Source: Bog-950 sp964423405 (lineage in GTDB: Bacteria > Bacteroidota > Bacteroidia > Chitinophagales > LD1). Taken from it: DNA of 64,000 nucleotides. The position numbers and the translations under genes are program-made. Positions 15,586-24,741 of the stretch are shown here, piece by piece. Each line of letters starts with the position of its first letter. Position 1 is the first letter of the stretch. Location: the NCBI GenBank assembly GCA_964423405.1, contig CAYREY010000005.1, positions 1 through 64,000 of the forward strand, in the 5' to 3' direction. The notes beneath the pieces are model-generated. The model did no database searches, had not been told where the DNA came from, and worked only from the letters and a program-made list of their open reading frames with translations.

Positions 15586-17030
15586 AAAAAGTATTGTACT
15601 TACTTATTATAGCCGGCCTTACCGGTTGCAATACTGATAAGAAAAAAAGCAGCAGCCTGTTTGAACCGGTAGCACCCGATTTTAACAACCGCACGGTAAC
15701 ATTACCCAAAGGATTTAATTATACGGTGCTGTTTAGCGAAGGCGATAGCGTAGTAAATGCCACCGGTAAAGTAGGTGCAGCCAAAGGCAGTCAGGATATG
15801 GTGGTGTATATACCTATCAATAACTCTAACGAACACGGCTGGCTGTATGTAAACCATGAAGAACATAAACCCAATGCACTGCTTGGCGATGGCGGCGGCG
15901 GCTCGGTATTTGAAATAGAGAAAATAAATAACCAGTGGAAGGTAAAAGGCACTATCCGGTCGGTAGATTTTTCGGGCGTAGGGCAAACTTTCCGCAATTG
16001 CGGTGGCACACTTACACCGTATGGCACTATACTTACTACCGAAGAAGAGTTTCCGCAATCGAACACTGAGATAATGGAACGCTTTGGCATTACTGATACC
16101 AGCGATTATAACGGTAAGAAAAAATACTTGAACTATGGCTGGATAGTAGAGGTAGACCCGGCAAGTGGTAAGGCACTGCGTAAAATAAAAAGCTTTGGCC
16201 GCTACCGCCACGAAGATGTGCAGTGTATGCCCGATAAAAAAACGGTTTACCTAACGCACGATGATCAGCCATCGATACTATTTAAGTTTGTAGCCGAAAA
16301 AGAAAACGACTACAGCGCCGGTCAGTTGTATGCATACCACCAGCTTAACAACGGCACCAGCGGCGAATGGATTGCACTGCCTATGCACGAAGACTCGCTG
16401 GCCGATGCAGTGAACGTAGCACTGCGCCGACATGCCACCATGTTTGTAAGCACCGAGTGGATTGAAGCAGCAGGCAACCGGTTATACATAACCGAAAGCG
16501 GCAGCCGAAAGTTTAATTTTGATAAAGAAGTGGCAATGGGTGGCGAGCCTGCCTACCACCTGTACACCAATAACCGAACCGAAGGCAATAACTACGCCGA
16601 CCCCTATGGCCGCCTGCTGGCTATAGATTTAACTACCCTGCAAACCGATGTGGTGATAAACGGTGGTGTAAGCCCCGCCGATTCGCTGTTTTGTTTTGCT
16701 AGCCCCGATGCAATGACATCGGCAACTATTAACGGCAAACAGTATTTAATAATAAGCGAAGACTCGCAGGGATACCTTAATGGTAAGGCTAGTGCCGAAG
16801 TAACTGCGCGTAACGAAACGTATAACGAAGTTTATTTTCTCGACTTATCTATACAACAACCAACCATAAACGATTTACAGCGGTTTATGATGGCACCCGA
16901 AGGTTGCGAAACTACCGGCAACATGTTTACCCCCGATGGCAAAACGTATTTTGTATCTATACAACATCCATCGGCAGGTAACCCTGTACCGTTTAATAAA
17001 AGCAGCGTAATAGCTATTACAGGGTTTTAA
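15582..17030 (+). CDS. PhoX-type (DUF839) phosphatase lipoprotein
   Basis: The 482-residue product has a lipoprotein signal peptide (MKKVLYLLIIAGLTGC, lipid on Cys16). The body shows PhoX-family segments: YIPINNSNEHGWLYVNHEEH, GGTLTPYGTILTTEEEFP, the RYRHEDVQCMPDKKTVYLTH stretch with DDQPSILFKFV, and MMAPEGCETTGNMFTPDGK near the end. PhoX enzymes are beta-propeller phosphatases using calcium and iron. I infer phosphatase activity from the family; catalytic residues were not individually verified. It overlaps the barrel gene upstream by four bases. Confidence 0.82.
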   Translation: MKKVLYLLIIAGLTGCNTDKKKSSSLFEPVAPDFNNRTVTLPKGFNYTVLFSEGDSVVNATGKVGAAKGSQDMVVYIPINNSNEHGWLYVNHEEHKPNALLGDGGGGSVFEIEKINNQWKVKGTIRSVDFSGVGQTFRNCGGTLTPYGTILTTEEEFPQSNTEIMERFGITDTSDYNGKKKYLNYGWIVEVDPASGKALRKIKSFGRYRHEDVQCMPDKKTVYLTHDDQPSILFKFVAEKENDYSAGQLYAYHQLNNGTSGEWIALPMHEDSLADAVNVALRRHATMFVSTEWIEAAGNRLYITESGSRKFNFDKEVAMGGEPAYHLYTNNRTEGNNYADPYGRLLAIDLTTLQTDVVINGGVSPADSLFCFASPDAMTSATINGKQYLIISEDSQGYLNGKASAEVTARNETYNEVYFLDLSIQQPTINDLQRFMMAPEGCETTGNMFTPDGKTYFVSIQHPSAGNPVPFNKSSVIAITGF

Positions 17031-17072
17031 ATAAGTACAATTGTAAAATCAGTACTGCTTACTAAAAACCAC
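17031..17072. other. Start of the 17.0-17.5 kb gap
   Basis: The 448 bases between 17031 and 17478 contain only the VIT-family remnant at 17073-17252 and an AT-rich tail (17253-17470) with a run of short A/T tracts. No intact gene, RNA or strong hairpin is seen in the rest. Confidence 0.4.
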
Positions 17073-17252
17073 CTACACCTTTACCCCAAACAGATAACCC
17101 ACCAATGCCGAAAGAGCCATAGCTATGATGCCCCAGATGGTAATACGGATAACAGATTTTGCAATACCGGAGCCTCCGCCTCCGGTTTTAGCAGACACAG
17201 CGCCCAGAATAATGAGGAAGAGTACAGTAGAACCATACAACCAATACTTCAT
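17073..17252 (-). pseudogene. C-terminal remnant of a VIT1/CCC1-family transporter
   Basis: A 59-residue minus-strand frame from ATG 17252 to TAG 17073 reads MKYWLYGSTVLFLIILG, AVSAKTGGGGSGIAKSVI, then RITIWGIIAMALSALVGYLF and GVKV. The pattern of a hydrophobic helix, gxxaaktGG, a basic-aliphatic stretch and a last helix ending GxLFGV matches the extreme C-terminus of VIT1/CCC1 iron-manganese vacuolar-type transporters, which are about 230 residues long. A TAA lies four codons upstream of the ATG and the preceding sequence is AT-rich noncoding. About three quarters of the gene is therefore missing. It could be translated as a small two-helix protein, but a remnant is the simpler reading. Confidence 0.65.
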
Positions 17253-17478
17253 ACCCTTAACCGGTTATTGGCAGATTAAGCGAAAAAATGATTATTTAAA
17301 TATACTTAACTACACAGGTACATTGCCTGCAAAGCTGATAATGTGTTATAGTATATATATAGCAGCACTACAAACCAAACACTACGCTTTAATTCTATTT
17401 ATTGAATTAAAAATAACACATAAACAAAAAAACGATGGATAGGGCGTTAACATAGTGCTTACAATATCTCCCTGCTGC

Positions 17479-18840
17479 TTATGCCATTGCTTCTATCAAA
17501 TCGAACTCGGTAATGATATTGATAATGCCTGAGTTGGCTTTAACCAGCACTGCCGAATTATCTTTATTAATCAGTTTAGATATATCGGAAGCAGTATCGT
17601 TAAGCTGCACAAACGGGAAGGGCTTACCCATTACTTTTCCTACCTGTTCATCGCGGTGGTAAGGGTTATCCATAAGCAACTGTAGTATACCGCGCTCGGT
17701 AATACTACCGGTGCAGTCATCGCCCTGCATAACCGGTAGCTGGGTCAGGTTCATCTCTTTCATTTTTTTGAAAGCATTGGCTACTGTTTCGTCCTGAGAG
17801 GCGGCTACCAGTTGGGTTATCTTTTTGCGCTCAATAATAGTTCTGGCAGTAACTACTTCATCTACCAGAAAACCGCGCTCGCGCATCCAGTCGTCGTTAT
17901 AAATTTTAGCTACATAGCGGCTACCGTGGTCGTGTAGTATTACTACTACCACATCGCCCTCTTTAAACTTATCTTTCAGTTGTACCAACCCCTGCATAAC
18001 GGTACCGGCGCTGTAACCGCAGAACAGGCCTTCTTCGCGGGCCAGGCGGCGCGCCATCAGCGCGCCGTCTTTATCGGTAACCTGCTCTATGTGGTCTATG
18101 TACTTCATGTCGTAGTTCTGTGGTACAAAATCCTCTCCTATGCCTTCGGTTACGTACGGGTACACTTCATTCTGATCCAGCTCGCCGGTATCGTGAAACT
18201 TCTTGAGCAACGAACCATATATATCTATACCATATACTTTAATGTTAGGGTTCTTCTCTTTCAGGTACATAGCCACACCCATTACCGTGCCACCGGTACC
18301 TATGGTAGTTACATAGTGTGTAACCTTGCCTTCGGTTTGCTCCCATATTTCGGGGCCGGTTGTTTCGTAGTGGGCAGCACGGTTGCTCAGGTTATCGTAC
18401 TGGTTCATGTGGTAACTGTTGGGTATTTCTTTAGCCAGGCGTTTGGCTATTGAATAGTACGAGCGCGGGTCTTCGGGCTCTACATTGGTAGGGCAAACAA
18501 TTACCTCGGCGCCCAGTGCACGTAGTATATCCAGCTTTTGTTTGCTCTGTTTATCGGTAGTGGTAAAAATACATTTGTAACCGCGTATTACCGATGCCAG
18601 CGCTAAACCCATACCGGTATTGCCCGAAGTACATTCAATGATAGTGCCACCGGGTTTAAGCTTGCCTTGTGCTTCGGCATCCAGTACCATTTTAATGCCT
18701 ATACGGTCTTTAACCGAATTGCCGGGGTTAAAGTACTCTACCTTGGCAAAAAACTGACCGGGTATATTTTTGGTTATTTTATTGATTTTAACCAATGGTG
18801 TGCGGCCAATGGTTTCTACTATATTGTTGAAGTATTTCAT
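17479..18840 (-). CDS. Cystathionine beta-synthase-type PLP enzyme with CBS domains
   Basis: The 453-residue protein has a fold-type II PLP domain (about 1-325): IGRTPLVKI, NPGNSVKDRIG with Schiff-base K44, the asparagine loop ECTSGNTGMGLA, and the phosphate-binding loop TIGTGGTVMG. A pair of CBS domains follows (about 335-453: ITQLVAASQDETVANAFKKM ... ITERGILQLL ... EFDLIEAMA). This is the layout of cystathionine beta-synthase or CBS-containing cysteine synthases, without the heme-binding N-terminus of animal enzymes. It makes cystathionine from serine and homocysteine, or cysteine from activated serine. The CBS pair probably senses an adenosyl ligand. Close homology to CysK means the exact reaction is uncertain. 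Confidence 0.9.
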   Translation of the reverse strand: MKYFNNIVETIGRTPLVKINKITKNIPGQFFAKVEYFNPGNSVKDRIGIKMVLDAEAQGKLKPGGTIIECTSGNTGMGLALASVIRGYKCIFTTTDKQSKQKLDILRALGAEVIVCPTNVEPEDPRSYYSIAKRLAKEIPNSYHMNQYDNLSNRAAHYETTGPEIWEQTEGKVTHYVTTIGTGGTVMGVAMYLKEKNPNIKVYGIDIYGSLLKKFHDTGELDQNEVYPYVTEGIGEDFVPQNYDMKYIDHIEQVTDKDGALMARRLAREEGLFCGYSAGTVMQGLVQLKDKFKEGDVVVVILHDHGSRYVAKIYNDDWMRERGFLVDEVVTARTIIERKKITQLVAASQDETVANAFKKMKEMNLTQLPVMQGDDCTGSITERGILQLLMDNPYHRDEQVGKVMGKPFPFVQLNDTASDISKLINKDNSAVLVKANSGIINIITEFDLIEAMA

Positions 18841-18902
18841 GCGGCTAAGTTGAGTTTTAAAACCTAAAGTTTAAATGTGGTGGTTTATATATCTACAGGT
18901 GG

Positions 18903-19412
18903 TTAAATCAGTTGGTCCATACGCTCATGTAGTTTTTCTACAAACACCAGTGTGGCAGGGCACAGGGTAAGGTTTTGGTTAAATGTCTTCTCTTTTACCT
19001 GGTAGCGGAAATCCTTGCGAACGAAGTGCGGAAAACCGGCACAGTCGTCGGGGCGTATTTCGTAAATACTGCACTTATGATCTTTACGCAAAAAATGGCA
19101 TGGGGTACTTTTGTTTACAATGTCCTTACTGGCATCATACTTCAGGTATTTATCAAAATACTGCTGGTAGGTCATACCCAGGTGGGCTGCAATGCGGTTA
19201 ATATCCTTACGGGTATAGGTAGGGGTCATTTTTTTGCAGCAATTGGCACAATCCAGGCAGGCTACATCTTTCCATGTTTCCTTATCAGCTTCGGCCACAA
19301 CTTTCAAAACGCCGGGCTTTTTAGAATTGCCAACTTTTTTGAGAAAGGCTACCAGTGTTTTCTTTTTACGGTACGCACGTCTTCTGTACTTATCAGGGTC
19401 TAATTTTGCCAT
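18903..19412 (-). CDS. YkgJ-family cysteine-cluster protein
   Basis: The 169-residue protein has the CxxCxxCC-type cluster ACLDCANCCKKMTPTYT (near residue 52), followed by CHFLRKDHKCSIYEIRPDDC and GFPHF. This is the PF03692 zinc- or iron-chelating domain. The N-terminus is lysine/arginine-rich (KYRRRAYRKKKT). The family is of poorly known function, probably metal binding with a role as an Fe-S or zinc protein. It lies 62 bases upstream of the CBS-type gene on the same strand and may be co-transcribed. Confidence 0.88.
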   Translation of the reverse strand: MAKLDPDKYRRRAYRKKKTLVAFLKKVGNSKKPGVLKVVAEADKETWKDVACLDCANCCKKMTPTYTRKDINRIAAHLGMTYQQYFDKYLKYDASKDIVNKSTPCHFLRKDHKCSIYEIRPDDCAGFPHFVRKDFRYQVKEKTFNQNLTLCPATLVFVEKLHERMDQLI

Positions 19413-19540
19413 GTGATGTAGTGTAAGGGCCGAAAATAATTATCTCTCCCTGATTTACACCTGTTTAAGCCTTCTTGTTGATTACTTTAATCTGCCTGTT
19501 TACAACCTTTGCACATACCATACTATCTATGATAAACAGA

Positions 19541-19571
19541 GTTGGTTGTTATATCTGATTTGCTAACTTTA
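19541..19571 (+). promoter_or_regulatory. Bacteroidota-type promoter for the 19.6 kb surface protein
   Basis: GTTG (19541-19544) and TAACTTTA (19564-19571) are 19 bases apart, close to the -33/-7 consensus. The start codon is 20 bases downstream. Confidence 0.5.
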
Positions 19572-19591
19572 ATGCTTCATTTTTTACCTAT

Positions 19592-22500
19592 ATGAATAAA
19601 TTTTACAAGGCGTTTTTTAGTGCGCTTATAGTATTGAGTTGTGTAAACACATTGTTTGCACAGCAGTGCGATGTAATATACTGTTCTCCCAACGGAGCCA
19701 GCGGCCCGGGTTCGGGTACCCGTACCAATCCGGCCAACCTGTTGTATGCTTTACAAAATCTTGTAACACCTACCAGTACACGGTTACACTTAGCGCAGGG
19801 TACATACAACACACCTGCAGAAATACAATTGGTAAACAACCTGATACTTGAAGGAGGCTTTGATCCGGTGACCTGGACAAAAAGCAATGTGCCCCCAACC
19901 ATTATCCGTAGGGGCAATGTTATTGTTTTACCTCCTCCGGCTAATGGTACCGCTGTAATAGCAGGGCTTAACGTATCAGGTTTCCGCCTGCAGGACCTAA
20001 CGTTAGAAATGGATGTACCAAACGGTGTAGCAGCTACAGCTTATGGTATTTACCTGAACGGATGTAGTAACTACAACATTGTAAGGTGTAATGTTACAGC
20101 GGCCGATGGTACGCCCGGCGTAGCCGGTCAGCCAGGTACACCGGGCCAACCCGGTACTGCCGGCCAAAACGGCGCCAATGGCAACGGTCAAGAGGCTGGT
20201 AGATTTGTGGCTACACCTGGTGGTACAGGCGGTAGCAATGGTGGCAACGGAGCCGGAAACGGTGGCCACTCGGGCTCAAGTAACATTGCCAGTACAGCCG
20301 GTGCAGGTACTTGTGGAGGAGGTGGCGGTGCTACCGGAACCGGCCCGCAAAATTCATTTTTTAACCCCACGCCATCATGCGGCAACACTACGCCTGGCCA
20401 ACCGGGCCTACCTGCCAGTTGTGTAGGAACAACAGGCACACCGGGTGCAGCAGGTGCAACCGGAACAATTATGGCGCCCGGATATTTTGTACCCGGCCCT
20501 GCTGCGGGAGCCGGTAGCGCCGGTGGCCCGGGATCTGGCGGCGGCGGCGGCGGTGGCGGTGGAGGCCGACAGCTAAACGGATCGGATGATGTAGGCGGTG
20601 CAGGCGGTGGCGGTGGCGGTGGCGGCTTTGGTGGCAACGGCGGCACGGGAGGTACAGGAGGTGGCGGATCGTTTGCAGTATTTTTATACAACAATGGTGC
20701 CGGTGGAAATATTATAGATTGTAACCTTGTGCCAGGTGCTGGTGGTGCCGGTGGCGTAGGTGGTGCCGGTGGTGCCGGCGGCTCGGGCGGCGCCGGTGGT
20801 GCCGGTGGTGCTGCAGGGTGTGGAAACAATGCAGGCGGTGCAGGCGGTGCAGGAAGTGCAGGTGGATCGGGAGGCACTGGAGGTAACGGAGCTACTGGCC
20901 TAAGTCAGGCATTATCTGAAACTGCAGGTACACCGGTTACACAATCTAACATAAGCGCTGTACCCGGTAACCCACCGGTAATAACTGTTGAAAATTATGG
21001 CTGCACTAATGCTGAAGTAATATTCAGCACCCTTAATGCCGGGGCATGGAACTTTGGTTCGGGTGCCAGCCCTGCTACAGCTAACGGTACAGGGCCCATT
21101 GCTGTAACATACAGCACCACAGGTAGAAAAGACATAACTTTCGGCGGGGTACAATTCACCGGGTTTATCGATCTATTCTCTCCGCAATCATTATCCAATA
21201 CTATTACCCATGTAAATAACCCGGCTATAGCAGGTTGCCCGGACACTTTCCGCACTACCATCACAGGCTCGTTGTATGAATGGGACTTTGGCCCAGCAGC
21301 ATTACCCCCAACAGCAATTGGTGCTACTGCACAAACGGCCCCAACCGTATTTACTGCACCGGGAACATACACGGTAGTTGTATGGGTAACTACTGCCTGT
21401 TGCGGGCGTGTGAAAGATTCCATTATTGTTACTGTTCAACCCAATAACATAAACGTAAGCTTATCTAACAGCACCGATTCTGTTTGCCAGGGAACTGCCA
21501 TTACCTATACAGCTTCGCCGCCCGGCTATTTGTTGTACAACTTTTTTGTAAACAATACGCAGGTACAATCAAGCCCTTCTACAACCTATGTAGCGAACGG
21601 CCTGATGCCCGGCGACAGCGTTCGTGTACTTGCTTTTGATGGGGTATGCTTTAGTAACCCAAGTGCCACCCACTACCCATACATTAAACCCATTCCGGCA
21701 CCGGCAGTACTTACCGATTCGGATGCCGATGATACCATTTGCGGTGGCGACTTAGTAGTGTTTACTGCCAGCCCTGCCGGTTACGACCAATACGATTTTT
21801 ACAATGGCGGCTCGCAGCAACAAAGCGGGCCAAACAACACCTGGTCTACCACACAGTTAGGGCAGGGTAATTTTATTTATTGCATAGTAACCGATAACGG
21901 CTGCCGTGGCAACTGGAGTAACATTGATAGCATATACGTTAAACCAACACCTAACGTAAGCATCATAGCATCGGCCAATACAATTTGCCAGGGCGACCAG
22001 GTAACAATTACTGCATCGCCAACAGGCCTTAACTATTACGATTTTTCGATTAACGGTTCATCTGTACAAAACAGTGCAGCTAATACCTACGTTAGCACAA
22101 CCTTTAATAATGGCGATGTGGTTACTGCCATAGGCGCGTTTGATGGCTGTGTAAGCCCTGTTAGCTCTCCTATCAATATAACCGTTAACCCTATACCGGC
22201 AGTAACCATTGCCAGCAGCGACCCGAACGATTCTATCTGCCAGGGCGTATCGGTTACCTTCACAGCCACTCCATCGGGCTACGATACCTACAACTTCTAC
22301 AATAGCGGCACAGTGGTTCAATCAACGGCCTCTAATACTTATACTACTAACCAGTTGGCACCCGGCAACAGCATTACGGTAGAAGCCGTTGATAACAACT
22401 GCACCAGCCCGGTTAGTTCTGCTATTTCTATACAGGTAAGCCCGGCACCTGCTGTAAACCCAGGTACCGATCAAAGCGCCTGTGTAGATGCCCCTGCAAC

Positions 22501-23650
22501 CACATTAACCGGCTTTACACCGGCAGGTGGAGTATGGAGTGGTAATGGTGTTGATGCCGCAGGTAATTTCACACCATCTGCAGCTGGTGCAGGTGCTCAA
22601 TCGCTGGTATATACCTATACCGACCCTAACAGCCTGTGCGATGGTTATGACAGTATTGTATTTACCGTGTATGCTTTGCCAACCGTAGTAATGAGCCCCG
22701 ATGCCGATATATGTGAAGGACAAAGTACTGTTCTAACTGCCAGTGGTGGTACAACCTACCAGTGGAATGATGGAACCACAACTGCCAGCAATACAGTTTC
22801 GCCGGCTACCAACACCACTTACAGCGTTACTGTAACCGATGCCAATACATGCAGCAGTACCGGTAGCGTTAGTGTAACCGTGAGCCCTAACCCGGTAGCA
22901 GCTTTTACAGCTATTGATGTGTGTGCTGGTTTCACTACCACATTCGTAAATGCATCTACCCCGCCAGGCTCTACCTATGAGTGGAATTTTGGAGATGGCA
23001 ACACCAGCAATCAGGATAACCCGACCCATCAATACAGTGCCGCAGGTACTTTTAATGTTACACTTGTAGCACAGCTGGGCAATTGTTTCGATACCATTTC
23101 TGATAATGCGATTGTAAACCCGGCTGCAGTAGCTAACTTTACTGCCGAGCCTGTTATATCGTACAACGATGCCAGTACGCCTATCCGCTTTGTAAATACA
23201 TCGCAGAATGCAGATACCTACCTGTGGGATTTTGGCGACCAGACTACCGGTACCGACCCATCGCCGGCACATGCTTATACCAAAGCAGGTGTATACACCG
23301 TAACCCTGGTGGTAGATAACCAATATAACTGCCCCGACTCACTTACCCGTACCGACTACATAACGATAAACGAGCGTCCGGTAGTGTTTATACCCAATGT
23401 GTTTTCGCCTAACGGAGATGGTGCCAACGATAAGCTGGAAGTGTTCAGTAACAATAGCAAGTTTTACGAGTTTAAAATATTTAACCGCTGGGGCGAAAAA
23501 GTATTTGAAAGCAACAATGTAAATGTTAGCTGGGATGGCACCTACAAAGGTAAAGATTGCCAGCCCGGTGTGTATAGCTACTACCTTACAATAGTGTTTG
23601 AAGATAACAGCACCCGTGGTATGAAAGGTACCGTTACCCTTATGAAGTAA
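19592..23650 (+). CDS. Giant secreted Gly-rich/PKD protein with T9SS type B sorting domain
   Basis: The 1352-residue protein has a signal peptide (MNKFYKAFFSALIVLSCVNT...). Residues about 25-165 form a parallel beta-helix-like region (FRLQDLTLEMD, NGCSNYNIVRCNVT). Residues about 170-440 are a glycine-rich low-complexity segment with GxPGxxG triplets followed by GGAGGAGG runs. Ig-like repeats follow, each marked SICQG...TFTASPxGYDxYxF, then PKD domains (TYEWNFGDGNTSNQDNPTHQ; YLWDFGDQTTG). The last about 95 residues (VFIPNVFSPNGDGANDKLEV, FNRWGEKVFES, WDGTYKGKDCQPGVYSYY) are the gliding-motility-associated type B T9SS signal. It is expected on the cell surface as an adhesin or structural protein. 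A terminator follows directly. Confidence 0.9.
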   Translation: MNKFYKAFFSALIVLSCVNTLFAQQCDVIYCSPNGASGPGSGTRTNPANLLYALQNLVTPTSTRLHLAQGTYNTPAEIQLVNNLILEGGFDPVTWTKSNVPPTIIRRGNVIVLPPPANGTAVIAGLNVSGFRLQDLTLEMDVPNGVAATAYGIYLNGCSNYNIVRCNVTAADGTPGVAGQPGTPGQPGTAGQNGANGNGQEAGRFVATPGGTGGSNGGNGAGNGGHSGSSNIASTAGAGTCGGGGGATGTGPQNSFFNPTPSCGNTTPGQPGLPASCVGTTGTPGAAGATGTIMAPGYFVPGPAAGAGSAGGPGSGGGGGGGGGGRQLNGSDDVGGAGGGGGGGGFGGNGGTGGTGGGGSFAVFLYNNGAGGNIIDCNLVPGAGGAGGVGGAGGAGGSGGAGGAGGAAGCGNNAGGAGGAGSAGGSGGTGGNGATGLSQALSETAGTPVTQSNISAVPGNPPVITVENYGCTNAEVIFSTLNAGAWNFGSGASPATANGTGPIAVTYSTTGRKDITFGGVQFTGFIDLFSPQSLSNTITHVNNPAIAGCPDTFRTTITGSLYEWDFGPAALPPTAIGATAQTAPTVFTAPGTYTVVVWVTTACCGRVKDSIIVTVQPNNINVSLSNSTDSVCQGTAITYTASPPGYLLYNFFVNNTQVQSSPSTTYVANGLMPGDSVRVLAFDGVCFSNPSATHYPYIKPIPAPAVLTDSDADDTICGGDLVVFTASPAGYDQYDFYNGGSQQQSGPNNTWSTTQLGQGNFIYCIVTDNGCRGNWSNIDSIYVKPTPNVSIIASANTICQGDQVTITASPTGLNYYDFSINGSSVQNSAANTYVSTTFNNGDVVTAIGAFDGCVSPVSSPINITVNPIPAVTIASSDPNDSICQGVSVTFTATPSGYDTYNFYNSGTVVQSTASNTYTTNQLAPGNSITVEAVDNNCTSPVSSAISIQVSPAPAVNPGTDQSACVDAPATTLTGFTPAGGVWSGNGVDAAGNFTPSAAGAGAQSLVYTYTDPNSLCDGYDSIVFTVYALPTVVMSPDADICEGQSTVLTASGGTTYQWNDGTTTASNTVSPATNTTYSVTVTDANTCSSTGSVSVTVSPNPVAAFTAIDVCAGFTTTFVNASTPPGSTYEWNFGDGNTSNQDNPTHQYSAAGTFNVTLVAQLGNCFDTISDNAIVNPAAVANFTAEPVISYNDASTPIRFVNTSQNADTYLWDFGDQTTGTDPSPAHAYTKAGVYTVTLVVDNQYNCPDSLTRTDYITINERPVVFIPNVFSPNGDGANDKLEVFSNNSKFYEFKIFNRWGEKVFESNNVNVSWDGTYKGKDCQPGVYSYYLTIVFEDNSTRGMKGTVTLMK
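20107..20900 (+). repeat. Glycine-rich low-complexity coding region
   Basis: In-frame GGN-rich sequence encodes first collagen-like GTPGQPGTAGQNG triplets and then long GGGGGGG and GGAGGAGGSGG stretches (about 265 residues). It contributes the long proline-rich mirror frame on the other strand. Length polymorphism by slippage is likely. Confidence 0.75.
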
Positions 23651-23665
23651 CCACACTACTATTAT

Positions 23666-23702
23666 AAACGAAACGGGCTCCTATGGGAGCCCGTTTCGTT
23701 TT
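23666..23702 (+). terminator. Terminator after the 19.6 kb surface-protein gene
   Basis: AAACGAAACGGGCTC and GAGCCCGTTTCGTTTT form a 15-bp stem with a CTATG-type loop and a T run on the plus strand. It starts 15 bases after the stop codon and could work in both directions. Confidence 0.9.
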
Positions 23703-23775
23703 AAGGAGGATAAACATCCTGATTGTAATCTTCAATACACCGGCATTTATTTACAGGGCAGCATGGTAATGATTA

Positions 23776-23802
23776 ACAAAAAAACCCCGCCTTAGCGGGG
23801 CC
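23776..23802 (-). terminator. Terminator of the 23.8 kb lipoprotein gene
   Basis: On the minus strand GGCCCCGCTAAGGCGGGG is followed by TTTTTTTG. It lies 28 bases past the stop of the minus-strand gene. Confidence 0.85.
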
Positions 23803-23830
23803 TTACCTTTGTTAGTGTGTATAAAAAAGT

Positions 23831-24589
23831 TTACTCAAAACTAGCCACATCTGAAACGGTAACCTGGTTTACCAGATATACTTTTTTGCCGGGTATAATA
23901 GATGTATTGGTAGTGTAACGATACGGCGTAACCTGTAGCAAACCATAACTGCTGGCGCTTAGCGTTGACAGATCGGAAGCGCTAAAGGTAACCGAGGTAG
24001 CATTACCACCTACGCGCTTTTGCACATACCCACTACCCGATGCCAGAATAAACAAAATAGAATCGGCATTGCTAACGCTTGAAATACTAAAGGTGTAGCC
24101 GCTGCTTAGCGATACGTTTTCTTTATTGCTGGTAATAGAAGGTGTAGAAGGGAAACTATTAAAGGATGTAGTAATAGCCGGTATGCTGGCGGCACCAGAT
24201 ATGTTCCAATCGGCACCGCTGCTGAAATCGATACCGGTAACATCGGTTTGCGAAGGTTGAAATACATAGGCGTTATTACTTTGCTTAGTAAGGGTTTTGG
24301 TGTTGCACTGCACGGTACCGGCATCCTGATAGGTAGTGCCGCCCTGTGTGGTAGGGAAAGCCGCCACCGCAGTGCCCAGAATAATTTCCTGCTGGCCTAT
24401 AATAGGCACGGTTTGGTAAGTTACGGTTTTAACACCGGCCAACAGCCCCCATGAGTCGGAATAGTTAAACAACTCGGCTGAGCTTACGGTGTTGGTGGTA
24501 TTGGTATTGTTATCATTGTCTTTGTTACAGCCGGCGGCGGCCATCAATACAACTAACACTACCAATAATTTTGCGGGGATTTTTTTCAT
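23831..24589 (-). CDS. Hypothetical lipoprotein
   Basis: The 252-residue product has a lipoprotein signal (MKKIPAKLLVVLVVLMAAAG before Cys21), then an Asp/Asn/Thr-rich linker (NKDNDNNTNTTNTVSS) and a Ser/Thr-rich beta-type body. No catalytic motif is visible and I do not recognise the family. It is a single gene convergent with the surface-protein gene, with its own terminator. Confidence 0.75.
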   Translation of the reverse strand: MKKIPAKLLVVLVVLMAAAGCNKDNDNNTNTTNTVSSAELFNYSDSWGLLAGVKTVTYQTVPIIGQQEIILGTAVAAFPTTQGGTTYQDAGTVQCNTKTLTKQSNNAYVFQPSQTDVTGIDFSSGADWNISGAASIPAITTSFNSFPSTPSITSNKENVSLSSGYTFSISSVSNADSILFILASGSGYVQKRVGGNATSVTFSASDLSTLSASSYGLLQVTPYRYTTNTSIIPGKKVYLVNQVTVSDVASFE

Positions 24590-24741
24590 AGTCTGATAGT
24601 TTTAACTTTTAAATAAAAAATTGCACTGCAAGTGTCGCTATATGTACACGGCACTGCAAATTTTTCCGGTTCCAAAAAAGGCTGTTCCTTACCGGCACAT
24701 ATTTTATTACCGTTGGGTATTTTTTTAATTTGCGTTTGTAT

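Noticed and set aside
17125..17442. 105-codon plus-strand frame
   Set aside because: It lies antisense to the VIT-family remnant and then runs through AT-rich noncoding sequence; the minus frame gives the recognisable protein.
20188..20877. 229-codon minus-strand proline-rich frame
   Set aside because: It mirrors the glycine-rich segment of the surface protein at 19592-23650.
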